Counted from the stretch's first letter, positions 15,140 through 25,091 are shown. The stretch is 64,000 nucleotides of DNA from Flavobacteriales bacterium (GCA_020635715.1 JACJZG010000006.1:115188-179187); one strand, 5' to 3'. The notes: a model not told the origin generated them from the letters alone. Numbers and translations are program-made.

Positions 15140-17764
15140 ATGTTGGTACGTACGACCGTGGCGGCCCTCGGGCTCGTCCTTTCCACCATCACTGTCGGCC
15201 AGTATGCCGAGAAGATGGACCTCACCCTGCGGCACTACCTCGCCAGGGAACAAGGTGTCGATCCGGAGATCAGCCTTTTCATCCACGGGGATGTTGATGG
15301 CATCAAGGACGCGGTGCAACGACACGGCGGTCGGGTGACCATGACGACGGATCGGCTGGTGAACGCGCGTGTGCCAAGCACGATGATCCGGGCATTGGCG
15401 GAAGAACCAGCGGTGCATCACTTCGAGTTCAACATCGCTCGTGGCGAATTGATGAACGATTCTGCACGGGTGAAGAACCACGTGATCGAGGTACATGCCG
15501 GTCTGGCCCCGCTGCCTCAGGGTTATGATGGCGCTGGCGTGGTCGTAGGCGTGATCGATACCGGCCTGGACATCACCCACCCGGACTTCAAGGACGCGAA
15601 CGGGGTGACCCGGGTATACCGATACTGGGACCAAGTGCCGCCTGGCAGTGCGAGTTCTCCGCAGCCCTATGGCTACGGCACCGAATACACCCGCGAAGAC
15701 CTGCAGGCTGGCGGCTCCATCCCTGTTGATCCGCAAGGACATGGCACCACCGTGGCGGGTACAGCCGCAGGGAACGGCCTTGCCAACGGTCGGCACAAGG
15801 GCTTTGCTCCCGCTTCCGAGATCATCATGGTGGCCAGCCGGTTGGGCGCCGCGAACTGGGCCGGGACCGTGGCCGATGGGGTCAAGTACATCCTGGATCA
15901 TGCCGATGCGCTGGGCATGCCCGCCGTCATCAACATCAGCATGGGCTCCTACAGCGGTTCGCACGATGGCAAGGATGCCGCCGCCCTCTTGATCGATGAC
16001 CTCCTGCATCAGTCCAATGGCCGGGCCCTCACCGCGGCCGCTGGTAATTCGCACGGCAGCTTCCCCTACCATGTGCATACCGAAGTGGGGCCGGACACCA
16101 CCTTCAGCTGGTTCCAAACGAACGAGTTCCCCCTGGCTTACAATGTCTTCGACTTTCCCAACGTGTTCTTCGAAGTATGGGCCGATGCGGTCGATGTGCA
16201 GAACGTACAGTTCGCCATCGGAGCGGACCGCGCACAACCCACGCTCAACTTCCGTGGCCGCACGGCCTTCCATACCGTGAATGAGATGATCGGGTCCAGT
16301 GTTACCGAACCGCTGATCAGCGCCAGCGGGAACACCTTGGGCACCGTGCAATTCTATGCGCAGGAGCGGGGTGAGCAGGTTCTGATGCAGGTCCTGATCG
16401 CCTCGCCGGATACGGCGGATTGCCTGTGGCGCTTGATGTCCACCGGCTCCGGCTCCTTCGACCTCTGGACGCTCACCACCTTCACGCGCACGGCCAACGT
16501 CATCGGCCCCATGCTGGCCGAGCAATGGCCGGGCGGGCTGCCTTATCCGACACCGGAGGAATACCCGGCGATGGCCCATTATGTCGCCCCGGACCATTAC
16601 CAGCACATCGTCGATTCCTGGGCTTGCATCCCTGATGTGCTCACCGTGGCGAACTACTGCAACGAGGTGTCCTACATCGACTACTTCGGTGTGGAACGTA
16701 CGGTGGATGGGACTGAACTGGACATCGCACCGCTCAGCAGCACGGGACCCACGAGGGACGGTCGTCTCAAACCGGACATCGCGGCTACTGGCGATGTGAC
16801 CTTCACGCCAGGTCCGCTGGAGGCTATCCAATGGATCATCGACAACCAGGTGGGCTACAAAGTGGATCCCGGCGGTATGCACATTCGCGATGGAGGTACC
16901 TCGCAAGCAGCACCCGTTGTGGCCGGCGTGGCCGCGCTCTACCTGCAGAAGTGCCCGGATGCGGGCATTGAGGAGATCGCCAATGCCATCCGGAAGAGTG
17001 CCCGGTCGGACGCCTTCACGGGCCAGGTGCCCAACCCGCGTTGGGGGGAGGGCAAGGTCGACGCTTTCGGTGCCCTGCTGAACCGCACACGCCTGCAGGC
17101 CACCACCACCACGCTGTGCGAAGGCGACGCGGTGGAAGTGACCTACATCGGCGACCACGGCGATCTGACCTGGAGCACCGGGGCTACCACGACCAACCCG
17201 ATCACCGTTTCCACCGCTGCGGATATCAGTGCCACCATGATCACTCCCTCCGGTTGTATGGCCTACACGGACACCTTGCACTTCACGATGGCCCCGGTGC
17301 CCGCCACGCCACAAGTGGAACTTGCTGGTTCCGTGCTCACGAGCTCCGAGGCGCTCAGTTACCAATGGTTCGAGGGCGGATCCCCCATCTCGGGTGCCAA
17401 CGAACAGGAGTGGACCGCCTACTGGGTCGGCTCCTACCAAGTTCAGGTGACCGATGCGAACGGGTGTACGGCGTTGAGCGAACCAGTTCAGGTATTGACC
17501 GTTGGTCTGGATGAGATCAGCGGTGGGGAATTGCGGCTTTGGCCGAGCCCTGTACAAGAGGCCCTGAACATCAACATGCCCGCATCCATTGCCTCATCGG
17601 AGCTCCGGATCATGGGGAGCGATGGCCGCTTGGTGCTCGCACAACGCCTTACTGGCGGTGGTACCGTGCAGCTGCCGGTCGGCGACCTGGCCGCAGGCAC
17701 CTACACCGTGGTCCTTCTATCCGAGGACGTGCGTTGGGTGCAACGTTTCGTGCGGATGCCCTGA
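15140..17764 (+). CDS. Secreted S8 (subtilisin-like) serine protease with T9SS sorting domain
   Basis: The 874-aa preproprotein has a signal peptide to about residue 21 and a propeptide. The subtilase domain shows all catalytic positions: Asp140 (VIDTGLD), His201 (GHGTTVAG), the oxyanion Asn (TAAAGNSHG) and Ser588 (GGTSQAAPV). A long insertion lies between the Asn and Ser blocks, as in large Bacteroidota subtilases. Next come Ig-like segments and a final T9SS type A domain (LRLWPSPVQEALNINMP, GTYTVVLL, QRFVRMP). It is expected to be exported to the surface or medium for protein degradation. Confidence 0.93.
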   Translation: MLVRTTVAALGLVLSTITVGQYAEKMDLTLRHYLAREQGVDPEISLFIHGDVDGIKDAVQRHGGRVTMTTDRLVNARVPSTMIRALAEEPAVHHFEFNIARGELMNDSARVKNHVIEVHAGLAPLPQGYDGAGVVVGVIDTGLDITHPDFKDANGVTRVYRYWDQVPPGSASSPQPYGYGTEYTREDLQAGGSIPVDPQGHGTTVAGTAAGNGLANGRHKGFAPASEIIMVASRLGAANWAGTVADGVKYILDHADALGMPAVINISMGSYSGSHDGKDAAALLIDDLLHQSNGRALTAAAGNSHGSFPYHVHTEVGPDTTFSWFQTNEFPLAYNVFDFPNVFFEVWADAVDVQNVQFAIGADRAQPTLNFRGRTAFHTVNEMIGSSVTEPLISASGNTLGTVQFYAQERGEQVLMQVLIASPDTADCLWRLMSTGSGSFDLWTLTTFTRTANVIGPMLAEQWPGGLPYPTPEEYPAMAHYVAPDHYQHIVDSWACIPDVLTVANYCNEVSYIDYFGVERTVDGTELDIAPLSSTGPTRDGRLKPDIAATGDVTFTPGPLEAIQWIIDNQVGYKVDPGGMHIRDGGTSQAAPVVAGVAALYLQKCPDAGIEEIANAIRKSARSDAFTGQVPNPRWGEGKVDAFGALLNRTRLQATTTTLCEGDAVEVTYIGDHGDLTWSTGATTTNPITVSTAADISATMITPSGCMAYTDTLHFTMAPVPATPQVELAGSVLTSSEALSYQWFEGGSPISGANEQEWTAYWVGSYQVQVTDANGCTALSEPVQVLTVGLDEISGGELRLWPSPVQEALNINMPASIASSELRIMGSDGRLVLAQRLTGGGTVQLPVGDLAAGTYTVVLLSEDVRWVQRFVRMP

Positions 17765-17820
17765 AACGCGTGATGTTCAAGGCTCGTTGTTGAGGACACG
17801 CGTCAACGCTGATCCAGCCT

Positions 17821-19446
17821 TCAGTACACACGCTCGCCACCGAGGTAGGTGGCCATGACCCGCACCCGGCTTCCGGACCGTTCCATGGCCTCCGGATCAG
17901 CGTTCAACAGGACGAAGTCAGCATGTTTCCCGGGCTCCAGGCTACCGAGGTCCTTCTCGGTGAAAGTGCTGATCGCGTTCCAGATCGTCATGCCCCGCAA
18001 GGCGTTCTCAGCGGTGAGGGCGTTCGCCGGTTGGTAGCCATCCTTCGGTTGACCGTCCGCATCCTGCCGGTACACCGCAGCGCGGAAGGTCGCCAGCGGG
18101 TCGATCCCCTCCACCGGGAAGTCGGTGCCCAAGGCGAGCAGGCCCATCGTCTTGCGGAGGTCGTCGTAGGCATAGGCATGGGTCTCGCGTTCCGGTCCGA
18201 GCCGTTTCCCGGCCCACGGACCATCGCTCGTGGCGTGTGTCGGTTGCACGCTTGGGATGATGCTGTAGGTGGCGAAGGCGTTGCGGTCTCCGGGTGATAC
18301 CACCTGGGCATGCTCGATCCGCCAGCGCAGGTCGTTCGTGCCACCCAGCACTTCGCCATATACCCCGAGCAACAGGGAATTGGCTGAGTCGCCGATGCAA
18401 TGCGTGTTCATCTGGAAGCCGTTCGCCTTGCACCAGCGCGCCACCTCCAGGAAGTGATCGCGTGATGCCAGCTGGAGGCCGTGGTGATCGGGCTGATCCG
18501 AATAGGGCTGCTTCAAGAGCGCGCCGCGCGAACCGAGCGCACCATCCGCATAGACCTTCACACTCCGCACGGTCAGGCGCTCATCATTGATCGGTCCCGA
18601 CTTCTCGAAATGGCTCAGGTTCTCCGGCGCATCAGCCACCATCGCGTATACACGCATCTTCAGGCTCCCTTCCCGTTGCATGGTGCGGATCAGCTCGATC
18701 GTGCCCACATCGAGTCCGGCGTCGCAGACCATGGTCAGGCCCACCGCGAAACAATCCGCCTGGGCATCCAGCAAGGCCTTGCGCTTGGTGGCTTCATCAG
18801 CTTCATCGAAGATGGTCTGGAACACCGCGACGGCGTTGTCCATCAGCAGTCCTGTCGGCTTGCCATCCTTCATCATCATCAAACCACCTTCGATGGTCTT
18901 CTTCGGATCGAGGCCTACCCGGTCCATGGCGGCCTGGTTCACCACGGCAGCGTGACCATCGATCCGCTGGAGTAATACCGGTCGGTCCGGGAAGCGGATA
19001 TTGAGCAACGCGTTATCCGGCAACACCTGCATGGGCCAGTCGTTCTGGTCCCAACCGCGACCGATGATCCAGCCATTCCCCGGATGCGCCTCAGCGAAGG
19101 CCGCCGTCCGATCCACCACTTCATTCCACCTTGTGGTTCCGGTCAGGTCCACCTTCTGCTTGTTCAGGCCATATCCGAAGAAGTGGCAATGCCCGTCGAT
19201 GAAGCCGGGTAGCACGACCTGGCCTGCGGCATCCACCGTTTCCTTGGCGGCGTAGCGGTTCAGGATCTGGCGTTCCGGACCCAGTTCCACGATCCGACCA
19301 TCGCGGATGGCCATGGCCTGATAGACCGTTCCAGCTTCATCCATGCTGCGTATCCGCGCGTTGTGCACCACCAGATCGGCTTCTTGGGAGTGATAACAGG
19401 AGGCGAGAAGAAGGGAGAGCAGTGCAGCCGTGGCGGTCCGGTTCAT
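17821..19446 (-). CDS. Amidohydrolase lipoprotein, YtcJ-type (amidohydrolase 3 family)
   Basis: The 541-aa protein has a lipoprotein signal (LLSLLLASC), then a metal-dependent hydrolase barrel with the HxH motif in GFIDGHCHFFG, the central His cluster (MNTHCIGDSAN, RIEHAQVV) and the closing Asp region (LALGTDFPVE). The family hydrolyses amide or related bonds of mostly unknown substrates; this copy should sit in the periplasm. The start at 19444-19446 is chosen because its ATG overlaps the stop of the upstream membrane-protein gene (ATGA) and gives a compact lipobox. Confidence 0.88.
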   Translation of the reverse strand: MNRTATAALLSLLLASCYHSQEADLVVHNARIRSMDEAGTVYQAMAIRDGRIVELGPERQILNRYAAKETVDAAGQVVLPGFIDGHCHFFGYGLNKQKVDLTGTTRWNEVVDRTAAFAEAHPGNGWIIGRGWDQNDWPMQVLPDNALLNIRFPDRPVLLQRIDGHAAVVNQAAMDRVGLDPKKTIEGGLMMMKDGKPTGLLMDNAVAVFQTIFDEADEATKRKALLDAQADCFAVGLTMVCDAGLDVGTIELIRTMQREGSLKMRVYAMVADAPENLSHFEKSGPINDERLTVRSVKVYADGALGSRGALLKQPYSDQPDHHGLQLASRDHFLEVARWCKANGFQMNTHCIGDSANSLLLGVYGEVLGGTNDLRWRIEHAQVVSPGDRNAFATYSIIPSVQPTHATSDGPWAGKRLGPERETHAYAYDDLRKTMGLLALGTDFPVEGIDPLATFRAAVYRQDADGQPKDGYQPANALTAENALRGMTIWNAISTFTEKDLGSLEPGKHADFVLLNADPEAMERSGSRVRVMATYLGGERVY

Positions 19447-20768
19447 GCTGCGAAGAAACGACGCGCCCATAGCCATCGCGCCATCAGTCGTGCGTGATCA
19501 AGCAGCACCAGGCCGCCGATCAGGAGGAAGGGCAGGAGCGGGGTCCGGTAGCGCACCACCGCCCCCATCACCGGTGTGGTCCATCCGATCACCAGGGCCA
19601 GCAGGATCACATAGCCCATCAGTGCAGCGAGCAGGGCGCGGTCCACCTGCGCCCATGGCTTGCGGTAAATGAAGCAGGCAAGCAGGAAAAGCAGGATCCC
19701 CACATTCTCCGCTGCGGAGATCAGTCCCAAAGCACCTCCACCCGGATGGAGCACGGGACCGAACAAGGCGATGCCCAAGGAGTATGGGGCCTGCTTCACG
19801 AAGAGCCATACGTCCGGCAGCAGGAGTTCGGGCATCACGAAGCTGCCACTGTTCATCTGGATAGCAAGTCCCACGAAATCGCGCTGCTTCATCGTGAGGA
19901 TCCCCAGGATATCCCACCCGGGCAGCACACGTTGAAGGTTCAGTCCGATGGCGAAAAGGGTCCCGTACAACAGCAGCGCCTTGATCCACAGTCCCGGTCT
20001 GTGGGTGGTCCTTGCCCACAGCAGTAGCAGAAGGGCGGGTAACAAGCTCAGTAGCACATACACCTTCAGGAAGAAGAGCATTACTACGTTGAACGCGAAG
20101 AGGAACGGATCCTGCCATCGCACGCCATCGCGCAGCATGCGGTCCGCCTGATACACCAACAGGCCGATCCCGAAGAACAACAGGCTCTCCTTGATCACCC
20201 CGCTCGCCCAGAACAACACCGATGGCACCAGGAAGACCGCAGCCGCCAGCAATTTCTCCTTCCCCGGCAAGGCACGGACGAAGGCGTGGTAGATTCCCAG
20301 GAGACCGGTGAGCGAGAGGAAGGCCGAAGCCACCGTATGCACGTGGAACTCGCCGAAGCTCACAAGCCGCACCAGCGCGTTGAACCGGATGATCGTGTGC
20401 GCATCGTTGTACAGGTTGCTCTCGTAATGCCGCACCCAGTTGTTCATGTGCCGGTAGTACAGCTCGTGGAAGTGCGCGTTGTCATTCCCGATCCCCGTGA
20501 TCATGCGTAGGTAGTCCACCGGTCGCTCCGCCAGCGCGTTGAACATGTATGCGCTGTCATCGAAGTACTTGAAGACATCGGCCGTGGCGCGATCGGGGTA
20601 GACGTAGGTGTAAATGGCCCAGAGTGCCACCCCGGCCGCGATGCGCATTAGGAAGAAGGCGGCCACCCAGCGGAACCGCAGGCCAGGCACTTCCGTGAAG
20701 TAGGGCGTACGACGCATCCAGTACAGGAGCAGGGCGGTATAGGCCGCGGCCAGGAGGATGCCGGTCAT
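19443..20768 (-). CDS. Polytopic membrane protein of unknown function
   Basis: The 441-aa protein has roughly ten hydrophobic segments, for example the N-terminal TGILLAAAYTALLLYW, VLFWASGVIKESLLFFGIGLL and the final LLPFLLIGGLVLLDHA. An extended hydrophilic loop after the second segment (ATADVFKYFDDSAYMFNAL to about residue 130) carries many aromatic and His residues. The architecture resembles lipid-linked glycosyltransferase or polymerase membrane proteins, but I see no diagnostic motif. It is translationally coupled to the amidohydrolase lipoprotein through a 4-bp overlap. Confidence 0.75.
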   Translation of the reverse strand: MTGILLAAAYTALLLYWMRRTPYFTEVPGLRFRWVAAFFLMRIAAGVALWAIYTYVYPDRATADVFKYFDDSAYMFNALAERPVDYLRMITGIGNDNAHFHELYYRHMNNWVRHYESNLYNDAHTIIRFNALVRLVSFGEFHVHTVASAFLSLTGLLGIYHAFVRALPGKEKLLAAAVFLVPSVLFWASGVIKESLLFFGIGLLVYQADRMLRDGVRWQDPFLFAFNVVMLFFLKVYVLLSLLPALLLLLWARTTHRPGLWIKALLLYGTLFAIGLNLQRVLPGWDILGILTMKQRDFVGLAIQMNSGSFVMPELLLPDVWLFVKQAPYSLGIALFGPVLHPGGGALGLISAAENVGILLFLLACFIYRKPWAQVDRALLAALMGYVILLALVIGWTTPVMGAVVRYRTPLLPFLLIGGLVLLDHARLMARWLWARRFFAA

Positions 20769-20838
20769 GGGGTGCGCAAGGTAGACGTCGGCTTCTCAGG
20801 CGGGGATGCCACCGGACCAACAGGCTGGTACGCGGGGC

Positions 20839-20846
20839 TACCTTTG
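20839..20846 (+). promoter_or_regulatory. -7 promoter element of purL
   Basis: TACCTTTG matches TAnnTTTG and ends 13 nt before the purL ATG at 20860, implying a very short 5' UTR. No TTG is seen at the -33 distance. Confidence 0.55.
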
Positions 20847-20859
20847 CGCCCTCCTTCCG

Positions 20860-23115
20860 ATGAGCACACTCACCACCAACCCCGACACCGCGCCAGCCGG
20901 CGTGGAGACCGCCAAGAAACTGGGCCTCCTGCCCGAGGAGTTCGAGAAGATCAAGGGTGTCCTGGGCCGCGAACCCAACTTCACCGAGCTGAGCATCTAC
21001 AGCGCTATGTGGAGCGAGCACTGCTCCTACAAGAACTCCATCAAGCAGCTCAAGACCCTGCCCCGCAGCGGCCCGAAACTGCTGGCGGAGGCCGGACAGG
21101 AGAACGCGGGTCTGGTGGATATCGGCGACGGTTGGGCCTGCGCTTTCAAGATCGAGAGCCACAACCACCCCAGCGCCATCGAACCATATCAAGGAGCGGC
21201 AACGGGTGTGGGCGGCATCAACCGCGACATCTTCACCATGGGCGCCCGACCCATCGCACAGCTCAACAGCCTGCGCTTCGGCGACATCACCAAGGAGTCG
21301 AGCAGCCGCTGGCACATGCGCGGTGTGGTGAAGGGTATCGGCGATTACGGCAACGCCTTCGGTGTGCCCGTCCTCGGTGGCGAGGTCTACTTCGACCCGT
21401 GCTATACCACCAACCCGCTGGTGAATGCCATGAGCGTGGGCATCGTGCGAACGGACAAGGTGATCAGCGCCACCAGCCATGGTGTCGGGAATCCGGTCTA
21501 CATCGTCGGTAGCGCCACCGGCAAGGACGGCATCCACGGCGCCTCCTTCGCCAGCAAGGACATCACGGAGACCAGCATGGACGACCTGCCTGCCGTGCAG
21601 GTGGGTGATCCCTTCATGGAGAAGCTCCTGCTCGAGGCTTCCTTGGAGCTCGCCGGGACCGATGCCATCATCGGTATGCAGGACATGGGCGCAGCAGGCA
21701 TCACGTGCAGCACCAGTGAGATGAGCGCCAAGGGTGAGTGCGGCATGGATATCCAGTTGGACAAGGTGCCCACGCGCCAGCCCGGTATGCGGGCCTGGGA
21801 GATCCTCCTCAGCGAGAGCCAGGAACGCATGCTCGTGGTGGTGAAGAAGGGCCGTGAGGCGGAGGTTCAAGCCATCTTCGACAAGTGGGACCTGAACTGT
21901 GTGCGGATCGGCACCGTAACGAAAGGTGGATCGCTGCGCTATTTCCAAGGTGAAGAGCTGATCGCCGAAGTGCCTGCGGAGAGCCTTGTGCTCGGTGGTG
22001 GAGCCCCGGTGTACGACCGTGAGGTGAAGGAACCCGCCTACATCAAGGAGAACGCGAAGTTCAAGACCGACGATGTGGACGAACCCGATGATCTGCGCCG
22101 CGTGGCCTTCGACCTGCTGGCCAGCCCCAACATCGCGAGCAAGCGCTGGGTGAGTGAGCAGTATGACACCATGGTGCGCACCAACAACATGAGCACCAAT
22201 GCACCCAGCGACGCGGGACTGGTATTGGTGAAGGAGACCGGCAAGGGCCTCGCGGTTACCGTTGACTGCAACGGTCGGTACGTGCATGCCGACCCGTACA
22301 AGGGTGCCATGATCGCGGTGAGCGAGGCCGCACGTAACATCGCCTGCACCGGTGGCGAACCCTGCGGCGTCACCAACTGCCTCAACTTCGGCAACCCCTA
22401 CGATCCAGAGGTCTACTGGCAGTTCGCACAGGCCATCAAGGGCATGGGCGATGCCTGCCGGGCCTTCGATACGCCCGTCACCGGCGGCAACGTGAGCTTC
22501 TACAACCATACGGTCACGGAGAAGAAGAACATCCCCGTCTTCCCCACGCCGACCATCGGCATGGTCGGCATCGTTCCGGATATCACCAAGCGCATGAGCC
22601 TCGACTTCAAGCAGAAGGGCGACCTCATCTACCTGATCGGTCGGAGCACGGAGGATATCGCGTGCAGCGAATACCTCACCCGCATCCATCGCATCGATCG
22701 CAGTCCGGCGCCCTATTTCGACCTCGAAGAAGAGCGTCGCCTGCACACCATGCTGCTCATCCTCATCCGCAAGGGCGTGATCAACGCCGCACACGATGTG
22801 AGCGATGGTGGGCTGTGGACGGCCCTCGTGGAGATGGCCCTGCCGCGAGGCCTCGGCTTCGATGTGATCACCGACAGCGAGATCCGCGAGGATGCCTTCC
22901 TCTTCGGCGAAGGGCAGGGTAGGGCCGTGGTCGCCGTGAGCGACGAACAGGAGACCCCCTTCCTCGACCTGATGCAGGCCAGTCGTGTCCCGTTCATCCT
23001 GCTTGGCCACGTCACCAAAGGCAAGTTGATGGTGGACGATGCGCCGTTCGGTACCATTGATGATGCCCGCAAGGTGTACGAAGGGGCCATTCCAAAGGCC
23101 ATGGCCGAACAATAG
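20860..23115 (+). CDS. purL: Phosphoribosylformylglycinamidine synthase, small PurL type
   Basis: The 751-aa enzyme converts FGAR to FGAM in de novo purine synthesis. In the small-PurL type, glutamine hydrolysis is supplied by separate PurQ and PurS subunits, not present in this window. Visible are the start MWSEHCSYKNS, the ATP and substrate-binding FKIESHNHPSAIEPYQGAATGVGG, GMQDMGAAGITCS, and the second AIRS-like half with ACTGGEPCGVTNCLNFGNP and ISDGGL-type AAHDVSDGGLW. The start at 20860 is supported by the -7 element and by family length. Confidence 0.96.
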   Translation: MSTLTTNPDTAPAGVETAKKLGLLPEEFEKIKGVLGREPNFTELSIYSAMWSEHCSYKNSIKQLKTLPRSGPKLLAEAGQENAGLVDIGDGWACAFKIESHNHPSAIEPYQGAATGVGGINRDIFTMGARPIAQLNSLRFGDITKESSSRWHMRGVVKGIGDYGNAFGVPVLGGEVYFDPCYTTNPLVNAMSVGIVRTDKVISATSHGVGNPVYIVGSATGKDGIHGASFASKDITETSMDDLPAVQVGDPFMEKLLLEASLELAGTDAIIGMQDMGAAGITCSTSEMSAKGECGMDIQLDKVPTRQPGMRAWEILLSESQERMLVVVKKGREAEVQAIFDKWDLNCVRIGTVTKGGSLRYFQGEELIAEVPAESLVLGGGAPVYDREVKEPAYIKENAKFKTDDVDEPDDLRRVAFDLLASPNIASKRWVSEQYDTMVRTNNMSTNAPSDAGLVLVKETGKGLAVTVDCNGRYVHADPYKGAMIAVSEAARNIACTGGEPCGVTNCLNFGNPYDPEVYWQFAQAIKGMGDACRAFDTPVTGGNVSFYNHTVTEKKNIPVFPTPTIGMVGIVPDITKRMSLDFKQKGDLIYLIGRSTEDIACSEYLTRIHRIDRSPAPYFDLEEERRLHTMLLILIRKGVINAAHDVSDGGLWTALVEMALPRGLGFDVITDSEIREDAFLFGEGQGRAVVAVSDEQETPFLDLMQASRVPFILLGHVTKGKLMVDDAPFGTIDDARKVYEGAIPKAMAEQ

Positions 23116-23153
23116 GCGGCACCAGTTGTTACGAACGCACAATTCACATACCC

Positions 23154-23639
23154 ATGCCACAGCCAGCATTCCACGGCCCCCTGCCAGCAGTAGGGACCGT
23201 TGCACCCACTCTCCGGTACGTCAATAGCGAGCGTCAGGAAAAGACCCTCGCCGATCATAAAGGGGAGGTGGTCGTCCTCACCGCATTCCCCAGTGTGGAT
23301 ACCAAGGTGTGCGCCACCCAGACGCGGACCTTCAACAAGCAGGTGGCCGATACCGGTGCACGGGTGCTCTCCATCTCCATGGACCTGCCCTTCGCACTCA
23401 GCCGTTTCTGCGCAGCGGAAGGCATCGCCAATGTTGAGGCGGGCAGCGACTTCCGCCACCGTGATGCCGCCCAGGTCTGGGGCGCCGCCATTGCCGAAGG
23501 TGCCATGGCCGGCACGCTCGGTCGCATCACCTGGGTCATCGACAGGCAAGGCGTGATCCGTTACCTCGAAGTGGCGCCCGAACTGGGTGCCGAGCCGGAT
23601 TACGAAGCGGCGCTCAATGCCGCCAAAGGCCTGCTTTGA
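23154..23639 (+). CDS. tpx: Thiol peroxidase Tpx
   Basis: The 161-aa peroxiredoxin reduces hydroperoxides using thioredoxin. The peroxidatic Cys53 is in AFPSVDTKVCATQTR and the resolving Cys86 is in DLPFALSRFCAAEG; both motifs are typical of Tpx. There is no signal peptide, so it is cytoplasmic. It follows purL by 38 bp. Confidence 0.94.
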   Translation: MPQPAFHGPLPAVGTVAPTLRYVNSERQEKTLADHKGEVVVLTAFPSVDTKVCATQTRTFNKQVADTGARVLSISMDLPFALSRFCAAEGIANVEAGSDFRHRDAAQVWGAAIAEGAMAGTLGRITWVIDRQGVIRYLEVAPELGAEPDYEAALNAAKGLL

Positions 23640-24029
23640 TCATACCAGCTGCGCGGCGCGGGTGCGCGTGAGGTAGCTGTGGAACAGGAGCAGCAAGCCT
23701 CCACTGGCGACCGCCATGAGCAGCCATTTCGAGGCGAGCAGGTCCAGCAGGGCTGACGGCATCGCGAACAATGGACCGGTGCTCGCGCTGCTGGCATCGG
23801 GGATCAGGAACAGGACGGAGGTGAGCACCAGTGCGCCCACCCCGATACCGATCCAGGCTCCCCTCGGGATAAGGCCACGGACGGGAGCGGGGGTCACATG
23901 GCCCGCTGTGATCCGTGCCATGATCCGCGCGTCAAGCCCGGCGGTGGCATTTACGGTCCCGTGGTCGGCGAACAAGGCGCGCAAGGCTTCATCAGCCTCT
24001 GCATCGGTCAGCTTTCGATGAGGGTCCAT
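23640..24029 (-). CDS. Probable membrane anti-sigma factor
   Basis: The 129-aa protein has a cytoplasmic N-terminal region of about 55 residues (LTDAEADEALRALFADHG) and two transmembrane segments (GAWIGIGVGALVLTSVLFLI and SKWLLMAVASGGLLLLFH). It contains no cysteine, so it lacks the zinc-binding HxxxCxxC motif of ZAS anti-sigma factors. The role is inferred from its 22-bp overlap with the upstream ECF sigma gene and from its topology. Confidence 0.65.
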   Translation of the reverse strand: MDPHRKLTDAEADEALRALFADHGTVNATAGLDARIMARITAGHVTPAPVRGLIPRGAWIGIGVGALVLTSVLFLIPDASSASTGPLFAMPSALLDLLASKWLLMAVASGGLLLLFHSYLTRTRAAQLV

Positions 24030-24580
24030 GCTTCTTCTTTGAGTTCGTTCTGCAGCAGTTCCAACAAGCGCTTGCGCAGGCGATGCAACTTCACCTTCAC
24101 ATTGGACGCGCTTACTCCCGTCACCGTTACGATCTCTTCCACGCTGCGTTCCTGCAGGTAGAACAGGCTGATCAGGGCGGCGTCCTCCGGTGCAAGCTTG
24201 TCCAGGGCTTTGTTCAATGCCGTCCGGCGATCTTCCCGGTCAAGGCCTTGCTCCGGCAAAGAGGCCGGTCCGAGTGCTTCGGCGTGCTCCAGTGCAAGGG
24301 TCGTGGTGCCGCGCTTCCGCAGGTGGGAGATCGCCGTGCGGTAGGCGATGCTGTACAACCAGGTGCTGAACCGGCTGGTGCCCTGGAACCGGTCAAGGTG
24401 CTGGTGTGCCTTTATGAAGCTGTCCTGGGTGGCCTCTTCCGCTTCCTCGGTGTTCTTCAGGATACGGAAGCAGATCGTGTGCACCATGTGCTGGTAGCGC
24501 TGCACCAGCCACGCGAAGGCATGGGTATCCCCGCTCAGGGTCGCAGCTATGGCACTGTGCTCGGTCACCGGATCACGCAT
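24008..24580 (-). CDS. ECF-type RNA polymerase sigma factor
   Basis: The 190-aa protein contains region 2 (FAWLVQRYQHMVHTICFRIL, EEAEEATQDSFIKAHQ, FSTWLYSIAYRTAISHLRK) and region 4 (ALDKLAPEDAALISLFYLQERSVEEI followed by VSASNVKVKLHRLRKRL). It would direct RNA polymerase to a small regulon controlled by the overlapping membrane protein. No obvious autoregulatory promoter can be read upstream. Confidence 0.93.
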   Translation of the reverse strand: MRDPVTEHSAIAATLSGDTHAFAWLVQRYQHMVHTICFRILKNTEEAEEATQDSFIKAHQHLDRFQGTSRFSTWLYSIAYRTAISHLRKRGTTTLALEHAEALGPASLPEQGLDREDRRTALNKALDKLAPEDAALISLFYLQERSVEEIVTVTGVSASNVKVKLHRLRKRLLELLQNELKEEAWTLIES

Positions 24581-24710
24581 GGGACGCGATCCTCCGCATC
24601 CCGGTTACGAAGCTGGGCATATCCGCGCGTACCACCGCCCGTCGCCCGGGTTTGTAACCGACCGGGAATGACACGCGTCGAATGAACAACAACACAAGTC
24701 CCCGCACACC

Positions 24711-25049
24711 ATGGATAAGCAGGTCCTCATTCCCGTATCGCTCTTCGCGATGATCTTCGGCTGCCTTTACATCATCGTGATGGCCTGGCACCGGCAACGC
24801 ATGGCCATGATCGAGAAAGGTCTTACCCGCGGTGATCTCGAAAAGGGGCGGAGGGGCAGTTCAGCGCTCGCGCTGGGCCTCACCAGCCTGGGCTGCGGCA
24901 TCGGTCTTGCCATCGGTTGGTCGCTGGACAGGTTGCTCAACGGCGCCATGTGGGGGGATAACCCGCTGCCCTATTTCATCAGCGTGCTCATCTGTGGCGG
25001 TCTGGCCCTGGTGTATTACCACCGCACGATCCAGGACGTGAAGCAGTGA
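24711..25049 (+). CDS. DUF6249 small membrane protein
   Basis: The 112-aa protein has an N-terminal transmembrane helix (VLIPVSLFAMIFGCLYIIVM), a basic cytoplasmic loop with RMAMIEKGLTRGD, and two further helices (LALGLTSLGCGIGLAIGW and PYFISVLICGGLALVYY). The MIEKG-containing loop is typical of DUF6249 proteins, which often lie beside ECF sigma/anti-sigma pairs in Bacteroidota, as here, although it is divergently transcribed. Function is unknown. Confidence 0.75.
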   Translation: MDKQVLIPVSLFAMIFGCLYIIVMAWHRQRMAMIEKGLTRGDLEKGRRGSSALALGLTSLGCGIGLAIGWSLDRLLNGAMWGDNPLPYFISVLICGGLALVYYHRTIQDVKQ

Positions 25050-25091
25050 GCCTGTCCACGGTACGGTGCCACACTGTTCCTTTGCGCCTCG

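Noticed and set aside
15089..17557. 822-aa open frame antisense to the S8 protease
   Set aside because: All catalytic motifs lie on the plus strand; the antisense translation is low-complexity.
20557..23205. 882-aa open frame on the minus strand across purL
   Set aside because: It is antisense to purL, whose motifs are unambiguous; the frame is open only because of high-GC codon bias and encodes no recognisable domain.
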